Assembly: GCF_014207235.1 (NCBI RefSeq)
Contig: NZ_JACHDA010000010.1
Span: 1-64,000, forward strand
From: Sphingopyxis sp. JAI128
GTDB taxonomy: Bacteria; Pseudomonadota; Alphaproteobacteria; Sphingomonadales; Sphingomonadaceae
Reading direction: 5' to 3'
DNA: 64,000 nt
In this document: positions 24,536 through 33,411 of the stretch, in pieces
Layout of the letters: the number at the start of each line of letters is the position of its first letter
How positions within the stretch are numbered: the stretch's first letter is position 1
Made by a program: the position numbers and the translations under genes
The notes under the pieces: model-generated
The model's input: only the letters and a program-made list of their open reading frames with translations
Told to the model about the DNA's origin: nothing
Databases searched by the model: none

Positions 24536-27500
24536 TCACCGTGTCACCGGGGCAGACGGGGGAGCAGGTTTGGGTTTGGGTTTGGGTTTGGATTTGGGTT
24601 TGGGTTTCGACTTCGGCTTGGGCTTGGGCTTAGGTTTTGGCTTGGCCTTTGGTTTCGACGTCTCGGGCCGTGGCGGCGGCTCCGAGACATCGAGCACAAC
24701 GACGGCAATCGTCTCGCGAAGAGACTCGGGCAGCCGCTCGATCAGCAATGCCTGTAGGGCTTCCGGCGTCTCCGGGAGGCGTCCGCCGCCGGGCAGCCTA
24801 GGCAGCGCACCCCATTTGGTCCCGAACCAGAATATCAGATATATTCCATGCCCGCTGCTGTCGCCCGAGCGCGCATAGGGGACAAGCTGATCGTCGATCG
24901 CCGTCCAAAGTTCTTTGTTCCAGTGACGCTTGACCTCGACCGGCAGCCGCGCCGCTCCTTCGCCGATGATGAACATGTCGGCGCGCCGATCGTTGGCGCT
25001 GCGCGCCTCGGTGGTCGTCCGCTTGACAGGGATACCATAGCGCTCGAGCCGGTCGCGAAGCCGGTCGGTGAGGATGTCGCGGCAATCATTTTCGACCTTG
25101 GGCCGGTTAAGCCCGCGCCCCGGCCGATTCCAGAAGCTTCGCCAAGGCGAAGTATCGCCGTGGCGGATGTCGTGGGCGAGTTCTTCGATCACATGATGGA
25201 CGAGCGCGCGCAGATCGGCAGCGTTCGCAGGCGGCCCCGCAGCGAGCGCCGCCGCGACGGCGTCGGGCGGCGGCGGCGTGAAGCGCGCGTCGCGATAGGC
25301 ACGCTGCTGCTGGTCCTGATGGTGGCGCAGCGTCTCGTGCCAATCCGCCAAGGCGGGTTCGGAGATCAGGCGGGCGAGTGCCTCACCGGCTTCGAGCGTT
25401 GCGGACTGCCCGAGCTGGACGAGCGCGCCGGACACGAGTTCGGACAGCTTGTGGACCTTCTGACCGCCGCGCCGCGGCTGCTGGCCGGGCGCGACGTGAC
25501 GGATCAGGGCTTCGGATCGTGCGACGGTCTTGTCGGCCGCGGCGGCGAGAAGGAACCCATGATGGCCATCCCAGAGACGCGCGAACAGCGCCTCGCCTTC
25601 GGCGCCGCTGAGATCGCTGGCGAGAAGCGCATGATGGCGCTCGGGATCGAGCGCGAACGCGGCGAGCGCCCAGATCGCGCGCGCGCCCTTCAAATCGGGC
25701 GCCACGAGCGCGGCCTCGGCAATGCCGAGAAGGTCGCCCGGCGGCATCGAGACCGCTGCCAGCTCAAGCGCCTCGCGCACCACGGCGGGCGGCATCGCGA
25801 TCGCGCTGCGCAGCAGCGCGGCGACGGCGCCGGCGACAACAGGCTGATTCGCGTCGAGATACGAGGCTTGCGGCAGGTCGTCTGCGCCCGCTTCGATCGC
25901 GCCGACCCAGAAGCTCCGGATCGCTTCGGCAGCCGCGGAATCGCCGTAAAGATGCGCAAGTGCGATTTCGCGCAGCTCGTCCCCCTTGGCGTTGCCGGCG
26001 TAGCTATGGGTGAGCAGACGAAGCGCGAGCGGCACGCTGAGGTCGAGTGACTGACCATCGAGCAACTGCCATTCGGCCCAGGCAATGATCATCAGCTCCG
26101 CAGTTGGCCGCTGCGACAGCGTCGTTGCCGCACCGACATCGTGCGGCGATATCGCCCGCGCGCCGAGCAAGCGCTGCCACCCCTCGCGGATCGCCGCGAT
26201 GAGTGTGGCGTCGCCGCCAAGCCAACTCTCCATCCGCTCAAGCCCGGTCGGTGCGTCGTTGCCGCGATAGCCGTTGTAGATGTCGCTCGCATAGCCGAGC
26301 CACGCTTCCTTCGAACCGTCGCGCAGGCCTTCCATATCGCCGGCGAGGAGCAAGCGGTCCTTCGCATTGGCCGCGTCGGTCGCGGCCTTCTCGTCCTTCC
26401 GCCGTCCGGCGCGCCTCCGCTGATAGTCGGGGATTTCGCTCTGGGTCATCGCCCGGAGCCAGTCGGCGACGGCGGCCTTCCCCTCGAGCGCGGCATGGAG
26501 CCGCCAATAGAGCGCCGCATGCTCCTCGAACGGCTGGACGAGATAATACCCGATCTGCGCGGCGGCGGCGAGCGCCGCGGGGTCGACTTCGGCCTCAACG
26601 GCCTCAACGGCCTCGATCGCAGCGACGCGCAGCGCTTCGGAGGGTTTGCGGCCCGAGAAACGGTGAAGGTCCATGTCGGCGCGCCACAGCCGCTGATCGC
26701 CTCGCTGGACCGCGGCGTGCAGCGCGTCGAACAGCGCCTTTTCATGCCCGCCGTCGCGATCGAGCCAGTTCGCGACCGCAGCCTGAACCTCCTTCTCGAC
26801 CTGTTGCTCGTCATCGATGCCGGTGTTGAATAGCCATGAAAGCAGGCGGGCCGCGTCGAGCTCCATGGTCTTCCCGATTGTCGCGCCGAGGACGCGCGAT
26901 ACCAGCGCGCGGATTTCAAAGGAGCGCGCAACGCCGCGCTCGGACGGCACGGCGATCGGGGCATCGAAGAGTGCGGGAAGCGGATGATCGGCGAGCGCGA
27001 TGCCGAGGGTGCGGGCATAGCCCATCACCCCGTCCCCGGTTGCCGCATAATCCTCGATGATCGTCCGGACCTCGTCGACGGTGATGGCAGCGGCGCGCAC
27101 GAGCCCCGCCGCGAGCTCGACGCGCAGCTCGGCGGCGGTGCCCACAGGCTCGGCGACGATCGTATCGAGCAGGCGGCGGCGCGCAGCGGGCGTGTCACCA
27201 ACGATGTGGAGCCAGGCGTCGACCGCGCGGCGCCGCCCATAATGATCATTCGATGGTGTCACCGCGATCATCTCGACATCGTCGGCGAGTGAATGAACAC
27301 GCCTGCCCGTTGCGAGCGCTTCGAGGACCATCGTCCGACGGTGGGCGGTTTCGGACGGGTCGCGCAAGATGGCCGCGAGCGCGGGCGCGATATCTTCGCC
27401 CGCCATCCCGCCCACGGCGCTCGAACCGCGCACCGCCGCAAGAAACCAGGGGTCGCCGCGGCCGACGAGGTCGAGGAGGCGTTCGCGCTGTGCGGTCGGC

Positions 27501-28636
27501 AGCGCCGCCGCATCACCGTGCAACAGGATCGCTTCCGGGTCGAGTACGAGGAGCGGCGCCGCGAGATGAGGCAGGCGCGACTGGGCAAGCGCCGCGACGA
27601 ACCAGGCGAAAACGCCAGTGAGTGCGGGCGCTGGACGATCGTTATCGCCGTTCAGGAAGGCGAGCGCGCGATAGACCGGCAGCCCCGGCGTGGCGGGATC
27701 GGGCGGCACGACCGCGCGGGCGAGCGCGCGGCCCGCAAGAAATTCGGCGATGACGCGGTGGCTCGGCTGAAAGGTGACGCTATCGCTCTTGAACATCGCG
27801 GTATCGACCGCGGCGCGCAACGCCTCGGTGTCGATGCGCGCCGGCAGCAGGTCGCCGCGGGTGACGACATGCGGATGCGGCGCTTTTGTCGAGTACATCC
27901 AGAGGTCCTCGCGGCCCGAGAGCAGCAGGATGAGACACGCCGCTTCGGCGGCTGCCTCGATCAGCGGCGGCGGCGGCCGATCGGCGCGTTCGGGGTGGTC
28001 GGGATTGACCTCATAGCTCATCTGGCGCGCGGCTTCGCCGAACAGCGCTGCGCGCGTATCGAGCGGCACGTCGGCCCCGGCTATCGTCTGCTTCAGCAGG
28101 AGAAGCGTCGCGGGGTTGCCGAGCAGGGCGCCCGCGCCGAGGCCGTGGATACGGTCGATAAAGCTTGCCGGATCGGCCTCGCCGAGCGCCCCGAGCAGCG
28201 CCCCCTGTTCGAAGCGGTCGAGGAGATCGAGCTGGAGCGTCGCGTAAGGGCCGAGCTTTTCCGCAAGCAGGCGGACATCGGGCGGTTGCAGCGATATCGC
28301 GCGGCAAGCGATCCGCCAGCCCGCATAGGCCGACTCGGCGAGCGCTTTGACCAACGATCTGAGGCGGTCGACGCCATCTTCGCCGATGCGATATTCTTCG
28401 AGCGCGTCGATGAAGACGGTCGGGCCCGGTGGGCGCGTGCCTTCGACAAAATCGACCGCGCGCACCGGGACGGTGCCCGCGGCCGCGGCCTCCTGCGCGA
28501 AGGAGGTCGATTTGCCAATGCCGGGTTCCCCGAGCAGCACGTAGCGCGGAAGCGCGCGTTGCTCCGAGAGGCGGGCAGACGCTCCGCTGTCGGCACCAAC
28601 CTTGCTGATGCTGCGATCGAGCGGCGCAATCGTCAT
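24536..28636 (-). CDS. NACHT/STAND-like ATPase with C-terminal PD-(D/E)xK nuclease and Lys-Pro tail
   Basis: This encodes 1366 residues from ATG 28636. A P-loop GEPGIGKST lies at 36-44 and a Walker B-like PTVFIDALEEYR at about 73-84. A long helical region of about 1000 residues, likely a sensor, follows. Near the C-terminus DRRADMFIIGEG...LPVEVKRHWNKELW (Asp, then ExK) forms a restriction-type nuclease. The last 40 residues are KPKPKPKPKSK-like. This architecture is typical of single-gene STAND defence systems: recognition of a phage component, oligomerisation, then DNA cleavage. Specific target and activity are inferred. An upstream ATG at 28708 is less likely. Confidence 0.75.
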   Translation of the reverse strand: MTIAPLDRSISKVGADSGASARLSEQRALPRYVLLGEPGIGKSTSFAQEAAAAGTVPVRAVDFVEGTRPPGPTVFIDALEEYRIGEDGVDRLRSLVKALAESAYAGWRIACRAISLQPPDVRLLAEKLGPYATLQLDLLDRFEQGALLGALGEADPASFIDRIHGLGAGALLGNPATLLLLKQTIAGADVPLDTRAALFGEAARQMSYEVNPDHPERADRPPPPLIEAAAEAACLILLLSGREDLWMYSTKAPHPHVVTRGDLLPARIDTEALRAAVDTAMFKSDSVTFQPSHRVIAEFLAGRALARAVVPPDPATPGLPVYRALAFLNGDNDRPAPALTGVFAWFVAALAQSRLPHLAAPLLVLDPEAILLHGDAAALPTAQRERLLDLVGRGDPWFLAAVRGSSAVGGMAGEDIAPALAAILRDPSETAHRRTMVLEALATGRRVHSLADDVEMIAVTPSNDHYGRRRAVDAWLHIVGDTPAARRRLLDTIVAEPVGTAAELRVELAAGLVRAAAITVDEVRTIIEDYAATGDGVMGYARTLGIALADHPLPALFDAPIAVPSERGVARSFEIRALVSRVLGATIGKTMELDAARLLSWLFNTGIDDEQQVEKEVQAAVANWLDRDGGHEKALFDALHAAVQRGDQRLWRADMDLHRFSGRKPSEALRVAAIEAVEAVEAEVDPAALAAAAQIGYYLVQPFEEHAALYWRLHAALEGKAAVADWLRAMTQSEIPDYQRRRAGRRKDEKAATDAANAKDRLLLAGDMEGLRDGSKEAWLGYASDIYNGYRGNDAPTGLERMESWLGGDATLIAAIREGWQRLLGARAISPHDVGAATTLSQRPTAELMIIAWAEWQLLDGQSLDLSVPLALRLLTHSYAGNAKGDELREIALAHLYGDSAAAEAIRSFWVGAIEAGADDLPQASYLDANQPVVAGAVAALLRSAIAMPPAVVREALELAAVSMPPGDLLGIAEAALVAPDLKGARAIWALAAFALDPERHHALLASDLSGAEGEALFARLWDGHHGFLLAAAADKTVARSEALIRHVAPGQQPRRGGQKVHKLSELVSGALVQLGQSATLEAGEALARLISEPALADWHETLRHHQDQQQRAYRDARFTPPPPDAVAAALAAGPPANAADLRALVHHVIEELAHDIRHGDTSPWRSFWNRPGRGLNRPKVENDCRDILTDRLRDRLERYGIPVKRTTTEARSANDRRADMFIIGEGAARLPVEVKRHWNKELWTAIDDQLVPYARSGDSSGHGIYLIFWFGTKWGALPRLPGGGRLPETPEALQALLIERLPESLRETIAVVVLDVSEPPPRPETSKPKAKPKPKPKPKPKSKPKPKSKPKPKPKPAPPSAPVTR
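24567..24660. repeat. GGGTTT-type microsatellite encoding the Lys-Pro tail
   Basis: The plus strand carries consecutive GGGTTT units with scattered single changes (GGATTT, GGGCTT). On the minus strand they are AAACCC, giving alternating Lys-Pro at the end of the NACHT protein. Such hexamers are prone to slippage, which changes tail length without a frameshift. Confidence 0.7.
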
Positions 28637-28881
28637 GGGCGGTGGCGGGCGGCTGGAAAAATTTGGTGACGCATGGCGGGCTTCTGCCCGAGCCAAGCGC
28701 CGCGGCAAAGTGTCATTTGATCCACTTCCTGCAATGCTGGCGAAAACCCGCCCTTTCTATGCCGCACAGCGCCAGTCGAGGGGATGATAATATTTGCACC
28801 AAAGTCGATGCTATCGAGCATTCGCCAAATAATCGTGTAGAATACCGCCCACTGCCGAAGCTAAAATGTCAGGGGGGTGGA

Positions 28882-31059
28882 ATGGGCAAGCCTCGTCATG
28901 CGATCGTTCTAGTTCATGGACAGGGCGAACAGCGGCCGATGGAGATGGGCCCGCAGTTCGTCGAGCATGTCTTCATGGCCGACTTCGATCCCGCCACTGC
29001 TTCGGCTGCCGCGAACCCGCAGGTCCGCTGGGTTGCCGAAGACCAGCCGGCGATCGACGAACAGCGGCGCATCGAAGTCCGCTTTGCCGACAACCGCCCA
29101 GACTTTGATGTCTTCGAACTTTACTGGGCGCCGCTGATGGGCGACAGCCGATCGTCGCATTTCCTGATGTGGTTTTTCGGTCTCCTGCGTCGGCCGCGCA
29201 GCGATATCCCCAAGCGCGTCCGCTACCTCCACACGCTCACCATCGTGCTGATCTGGGCGATGCTTCTGTTTGCTGCCTTCTATCTCTACACCACCTTTAG
29301 TTCGCTCATGCCGGTCCAGATCGTCCAGATCGCCGCGAACGACTATCGGGATATCCTCGAATTCTCGTTCGATTGGCGGTTGGCTGCAGTTTTATCCGGA
29401 TTAATGCTGTTCGTCGCGGCGACCGTCTCGATCGTGCTGCGCAACTATGGCTGGTGCGTCAGCTTTCTCGTGCCGTGCATCGCGATTTGTCTGGTCTCGC
29501 CGCTGGTGATCGGATCGTCGACGGAAATCGAAAACGACGTCGACTGGATCAAGCTCCAGAGAGACGAGGCCGGCTTCAACATCTGGGGTCTCAAACTGAC
29601 GAACGGCAAGGCGACTGCCGGACCGATTTCCTCGGCTGCCGCGAATGTCAGCCGCTATCTGTGCAGCGCGTTCGAGCCCGCCGATGAGGACGACGAACCT
29701 CGCAAACCCGCCGGGAGCCTGCTTCCCGACGATATTAAGGGGTCAGTGCCAGAAACGGCGATCAAGCCCGAAGCCGAAATAGACCTCGGACCGGAAACGG
29801 ACGCGGCCTCGGGGGGCAACGGGATGATCGGGGATGACTTACCCCGCCCGCCGGAGACGCCCGATGAAGCGAAAAGGCGTGCAGAGGACGACGCCAGGGA
29901 GAAGCGCGCGGATGAGGCTGGTATGAAAGCGGTCGCGGCAGTCCAGGCTGCGGTCGATAAACTTCCGCCCGACGAGGTAGAGGAGGAGCCCGAGCCCGCG
30001 TCCGTCGATTTAGACGATGCGCTCGAGGCGCGCCGCGACGTCAACCTGTCGACCAACCGGCCCCTGACGTGGGACGACATGAAGCCCAATCGCGGCGCGC
30101 AGCTCAAGGACATTTGCCTGGCGCCGGTTGCGGTTACCAATCCGGTGCTGTTCGCGCGCGTTGCCGACAGTGCGCACATCCTGCTCTCGACGATGATCAT
30201 CGTATTTGCCGTCTTCTTCTACTGCATCTGGCGCGCGTTCCTGCAGGTCTTCATCGTCGATATCATGGGCGACAGCGCGCGCTATCTGAACAGCCACCCG
30301 AAGAATAATATCGCGCGGCACAATATCCGTCAGTCGGGCCTGACGCTGCTGCGCGCGCTCCACAAGAGCGGGCGCTATGACCGGATTTTCATCTTCGCGC
30401 ACAGTCTCGGCAGCATCGTCGCCTATGATGCGCTCCGGCAATATTGGGGCCATGTCGCAAGTGAGGGCGTGGCCGCTGACGCCAGCGCAGTGACCAATGC
30501 GCGCGCGAAAGCGAAAGCGCTTGACGAGGCCGAAGCCCCAGTGGAAGCCGTCGACGACTGGCAGGCGGCGCAAGACAGGATTTTTGCCTCGCTCAGCAGA
30601 AAGTGGCCGATCAGCGATTTCGTGACGCTCGGCTCGCCACTGTCGCACGGCAGGTTGCTGCTCGAAACATCGTCGGATAGCGTCCATGCCTCGGGCCGCT
30701 TCGTCAGCCAGCGCGACGTCACGCGCTCGATCCTTGCCTGTCCGCCGGTTGACCGCGAAACACCGTCGACAAGTCTGTCGCCATCGGAAATGTTCCTCGT
30801 GGTCCGCTGGACGAATCTCTTTTTCGACAATGATGTCGTCGGCGGCACCGTCGCCGTCGATTCCGACGGGCTGTTGTTCGGAAGAGGGGTGAAAGACCTC
30901 AAGTTCAAACCAGGCGAGCAGGCGGCGCCCGGAATATCGCACAATAGTTATTGGCTGAGCCGCCTGAAGCCGACCGAGTCCGGCGCGGTGCCCTGGCTCA
31001 ACGAGATCCGTAGGATTTTGGGAGTCGATCTTCCGCACGACGGGGCGCCCGAAGCCTAG
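28882..31059 (+). CDS. Membrane-associated alpha/beta-hydrolase-like protein
   Basis: This encodes 725 residues, with AGGGGGG upstream of ATG 28882. The N-terminus AIVLVHGQGEQRPMEMG resembles the first strand and oxyanion loop of lipases. The nucleophile elbow is IFIFAHSLGSIVAYDAL (Ser in AHSLG) at about residue 510. Between them lie three hydrophobic segments (about 113-133, 165-185 and 195-215), a long acidic linker and a fourth segment (about 435-460), so the enzyme is membrane-bound with its active site on the soluble C-terminal part. It is probably a serine esterase or lipase. It stands divergent from the NACHT gene and upstream of a RES gene in the same direction. Confidence 0.6.
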   Translation: MGKPRHAIVLVHGQGEQRPMEMGPQFVEHVFMADFDPATASAAANPQVRWVAEDQPAIDEQRRIEVRFADNRPDFDVFELYWAPLMGDSRSSHFLMWFFGLLRRPRSDIPKRVRYLHTLTIVLIWAMLLFAAFYLYTTFSSLMPVQIVQIAANDYRDILEFSFDWRLAAVLSGLMLFVAATVSIVLRNYGWCVSFLVPCIAICLVSPLVIGSSTEIENDVDWIKLQRDEAGFNIWGLKLTNGKATAGPISSAAANVSRYLCSAFEPADEDDEPRKPAGSLLPDDIKGSVPETAIKPEAEIDLGPETDAASGGNGMIGDDLPRPPETPDEAKRRAEDDAREKRADEAGMKAVAAVQAAVDKLPPDEVEEEPEPASVDLDDALEARRDVNLSTNRPLTWDDMKPNRGAQLKDICLAPVAVTNPVLFARVADSAHILLSTMIIVFAVFFYCIWRAFLQVFIVDIMGDSARYLNSHPKNNIARHNIRQSGLTLLRALHKSGRYDRIFIFAHSLGSIVAYDALRQYWGHVASEGVAADASAVTNARAKAKALDEAEAPVEAVDDWQAAQDRIFASLSRKWPISDFVTLGSPLSHGRLLLETSSDSVHASGRFVSQRDVTRSILACPPVDRETPSTSLSPSEMFLVVRWTNLFFDNDVVGGTVAVDSDGLLFGRGVKDLKFKPGEQAAPGISHNSYWLSRLKPTESGAVPWLNEIRRILGVDLPHDGAPEA

Positions 31060-31173
31060 CACGCCGGGCAGCCCGCAAAGCCGCCTTCAACGCGCACGCG
31101 CAGGGTGTTAGAGCTGCGACGTTCGTGGCTGTCGCGCCGCCACGATCGCCGCGCCCGATGAGAAAGAGAGACG

Positions 31174-32049
31174 ATGGAGCTCGACGATCCCGCCATTCCT
31201 GAGTTTGCGTCATGGCGAAGCTATGCCGATTTCGCCGACCGGGTGCGGCACGGCAACCGCTATATCTGGAGCGACGCGATTCAGGCGTTTCTCGACACCG
31301 TCATCGCGACGATCACGCAGCGCGACCAGGTCCTCCAGGCGGGGCGTCACTTTTTCCGTGCGCAGCGCGGGGTGGTCTATGAGGACCATCATGATGCCGA
31401 TGGCAATTGGACCGGCGAAAGCATCTATGGCTATCTGCCGGACCGGATGAAGCCGCTGCCGCGCCGCGCCAAGGAGGGTCGCGCCAACCCCGCGGGCATC
31501 CCCGTGCTCTATCTCGGGAGCACGGTGGAGACCGTCGTATCGGAGGTCCGGCCGTGGATCGGAGCCGAGATTTCCGTCGCACGAGGCCGGCTGATTCGCG
31601 ATCTGCGCACGCTCGATCTCTCGCTCGGCCACGGCCAGTCGTCCTTTGCCGGTCCGGTTTTCGCGCATATCATGGGTGGAACGCCGCTCAGCGCTGCCGA
31701 GAAGAAGACCGCAGTGTGGACCGATATCGACAACGCCTTTTCAAAGCCGGTGACGCTTTCAGACGATGCCGCCGACTACGTGCCGACGCAGATCCTGGCC
31801 GAGCTTTTTCGCGCCCGGGGCTATGACGCAATCGCCTACAAGAGCTATTTCGGCGAAGCCGAGGGCTATAATATCGCGGTGTTCGACCCGTCCTCGGTCG
31901 AGATTATCACCTGCGCGCCGTATCGCGTCGAAACGATCAAGGTCCAAGCGGTGTCGATCGGCGAAGACTGGATCACGCCGGAGCCGGGCGCGAGCGCCGA
32001 CGACGGCGAGGATGATGAACCGGATCTGGCAGGTGCCGACGAGGCGTGA
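31174..32049 (+). CDS. RES-domain protein (putative NAD+-degrading)
   Basis: This encodes 291 residues. The RES domain spans about 60-255: HFFRAQRG (Arg), NPAGIPVLYLGSTVETVVSEVRP (Tyr and Glu), RDLRTLDLS, and near the end YDAIAYKSYFG (Ser) and YNIAVFDPSSVEI. RES domains act on NAD+ by phosphorolysis or hydrolysis. It is the second RES protein of the block, but shorter than the one at 9795 and without the Cys pairs. It follows the hydrolase gene after 114 bases in the same direction, so the two may form an operon. No dedicated antitoxin is visible. Confidence 0.7.
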   Translation: MELDDPAIPEFASWRSYADFADRVRHGNRYIWSDAIQAFLDTVIATITQRDQVLQAGRHFFRAQRGVVYEDHHDADGNWTGESIYGYLPDRMKPLPRRAKEGRANPAGIPVLYLGSTVETVVSEVRPWIGAEISVARGRLIRDLRTLDLSLGHGQSSFAGPVFAHIMGGTPLSAAEKKTAVWTDIDNAFSKPVTLSDDAADYVPTQILAELFRARGYDAIAYKSYFGEAEGYNIAVFDPSSVEIITCAPYRVETIKVQAVSIGEDWITPEPGASADDGEDDEPDLAGADEA

Positions 32050-32103
32050 ACCGACTGCTCGCCGCGACGGCGGGCGACAATCGCTCGCAATCCGGAGCAC
32101 CCT

Positions 32104-33051
32104 TCAGGGCCTGGGGGCCGCATCGGGCGGCGATTCACGGGGATAGGGATAGCTGGCCATCCGGCTGTCCGAAACGGTCAAGTCATAACGCTCGATGAAG
32201 GTCAGGAATTTGTCGCGGTCCTGATTGTACGAGTCGCCCCAGCGTCCGATCCCGTCGGCGACGCTCGTGATGAGCCCAAAGAGATTGAAAGGCTTGGCAC
32301 CGGTCGCAAGTGCAGGAAGCGTCGCGAGCGTGCCGACATAGGGCAGGATCGGCGAGACCTTGCCCGCGATCACCTTGCGCGACGCCAGGTTGGTCATGTT
32401 GAGGATCGAATTGCGAAACTCCCAGAGCTCTTCGCCGGTGATCCCGTTCGGAGTCAGGTCAACATAAGTCTCGATCCAGCGCGAGAAATTGCCCGGGACA
32501 TCGCCATATTCGGTGAAGGCGAGCGTATCGATGCACGACATGAGCAATTTCGCGGACGAGACATAGAGTTTGGCGTTGAAGAGCGCGCGGATCGCCTTGA
32601 AATAATCGTCGTTGATCAGCTCGGTGAAGCGGATCTCGCTGCCTGACGCGTAATCGACAAGATAGTCGGGAACCGCGCCCTGGCCAGGCAGCGCGCTGAC
32701 CTGATCGCCGCGGAACGGCTCGGCGCCGATTATGACGTCGATCGCGGGCTGGCCGTCGACGATTGGGGTCTGACCAAAGACCGGGCTGCGCCCGGCATGG
32801 AAATGCGCAAGGCCCTCTTCGAAGAAGCCCAAGACGTCGCCGTGGCGCTGCGCGGCACGCCATTGCTCGGGCGTGAAGGCGCGCGGCAGGGTAAAACGCC
32901 GCGCGAGCGCATGATCCGCATCGACGCGGAGGCGCAGATACTCGGTTTTCTCGTCGTCGGTGCCGCTGATGCGATGATGGCGGATGCCATATTCGCGCGC
33001 GACCCCGGCGTCGAAATAGACGAAGATGTTAAAGATGCGCTCAGAGCTCAT
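32104..33051 (-). CDS. Hypothetical protein, possibly HEPN-like
   Basis: This encodes 315 residues. The helical C-terminal half holds AKLYVSSAKLLMSCIDTLAF and, about 40 residues later, EELWEFRNSILNMTNLASR. The second segment looks like the RNxxxH active motif of HEPN RNases, but the His position is Asn here. The N-terminal part has a mixed alpha/beta composition I do not recognise. If it is HEPN, the nuclease may be inactive or may act only as a binding fold. The gene is convergent with the RES gene at 31174 (54 bases between them). Confidence 0.45.
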   Translation of the reverse strand: MSSERIFNIFVYFDAGVAREYGIRHHRISGTDDEKTEYLRLRVDADHALARRFTLPRAFTPEQWRAAQRHGDVLGFFEEGLAHFHAGRSPVFGQTPIVDGQPAIDVIIGAEPFRGDQVSALPGQGAVPDYLVDYASGSEIRFTELINDDYFKAIRALFNAKLYVSSAKLLMSCIDTLAFTEYGDVPGNFSRWIETYVDLTPNGITGEELWEFRNSILNMTNLASRKVIAGKVSPILPYVGTLATLPALATGAKPFNLFGLITSVADGIGRWGDSYNQDRDKFLTFIERYDLTVSDSRMASYPYPRESPPDAAPRP

Positions 33052-33150
33052 TGATTGATCTTACGCGCGCTGGAGCCAAAGCAGAAGCATCGAGCGGGCT
33101 CCTCGGCAGGCAAAGTCGCGGCGTCCGGCCGCGGCCGCGAGCGGACAGCC

Positions 33151-33381
33151 TCAGCCGGGCTTCCAGACGCCGATCTCCATGGCGCGGGCCTTGTCGGCGA
33201 TATTGGCGCTGATTCAGCTTCCAGGAAAGGCGATCACGCCGACGGGAAGCTCTCGAGCATGCGGTCGTTGCGCTTGAAGGGGGTCGCCTTGCCATGCTGC
33301 GCCCAATCGGGACGGAAGACAATCGTGGCGACACCGCGCTCGCGGGCCCAGAGCGACGCGATATGCTCGGCGCCGCTCGGG
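33151..33381 (-). pseudogene. DUF2493 (SLOG-like) gene fragment
   Basis: The minus strand reads SGAEHIASLWARERG, VATIVFRPDWAQHGKATPFKR and NDRMLES, then after a one-base shift PVGVIAFPGS, a TGA, and ISANIADKARAMEIGVW to a stop at 33151. This is the C-terminal half of a DUF2493 protein, a family common on plasmids and conjugative elements. Frameshift, nonsense codon and missing N-terminus show decay. It witnesses an earlier plasmid-like element in the block. Confidence 0.55.
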
Positions 33382-33411
33382 GTTCAGCGCCGCGGATCGT
33401 CGCTGTCGTCG

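Noticed and set aside
24567..24660. GGGTTT repeats as a telomere-like or replication element
   Set aside because: The tract lies inside a long reading frame and codes for Lys-Pro pairs; nothing else suggests a chromosome end.
27293..28669. 458-residue plus-strand frame
   Set aside because: It is antisense to the N-terminal half of the NACHT-like gene, which has Walker motifs; the plus frame is Arg-rich and shadow-like.
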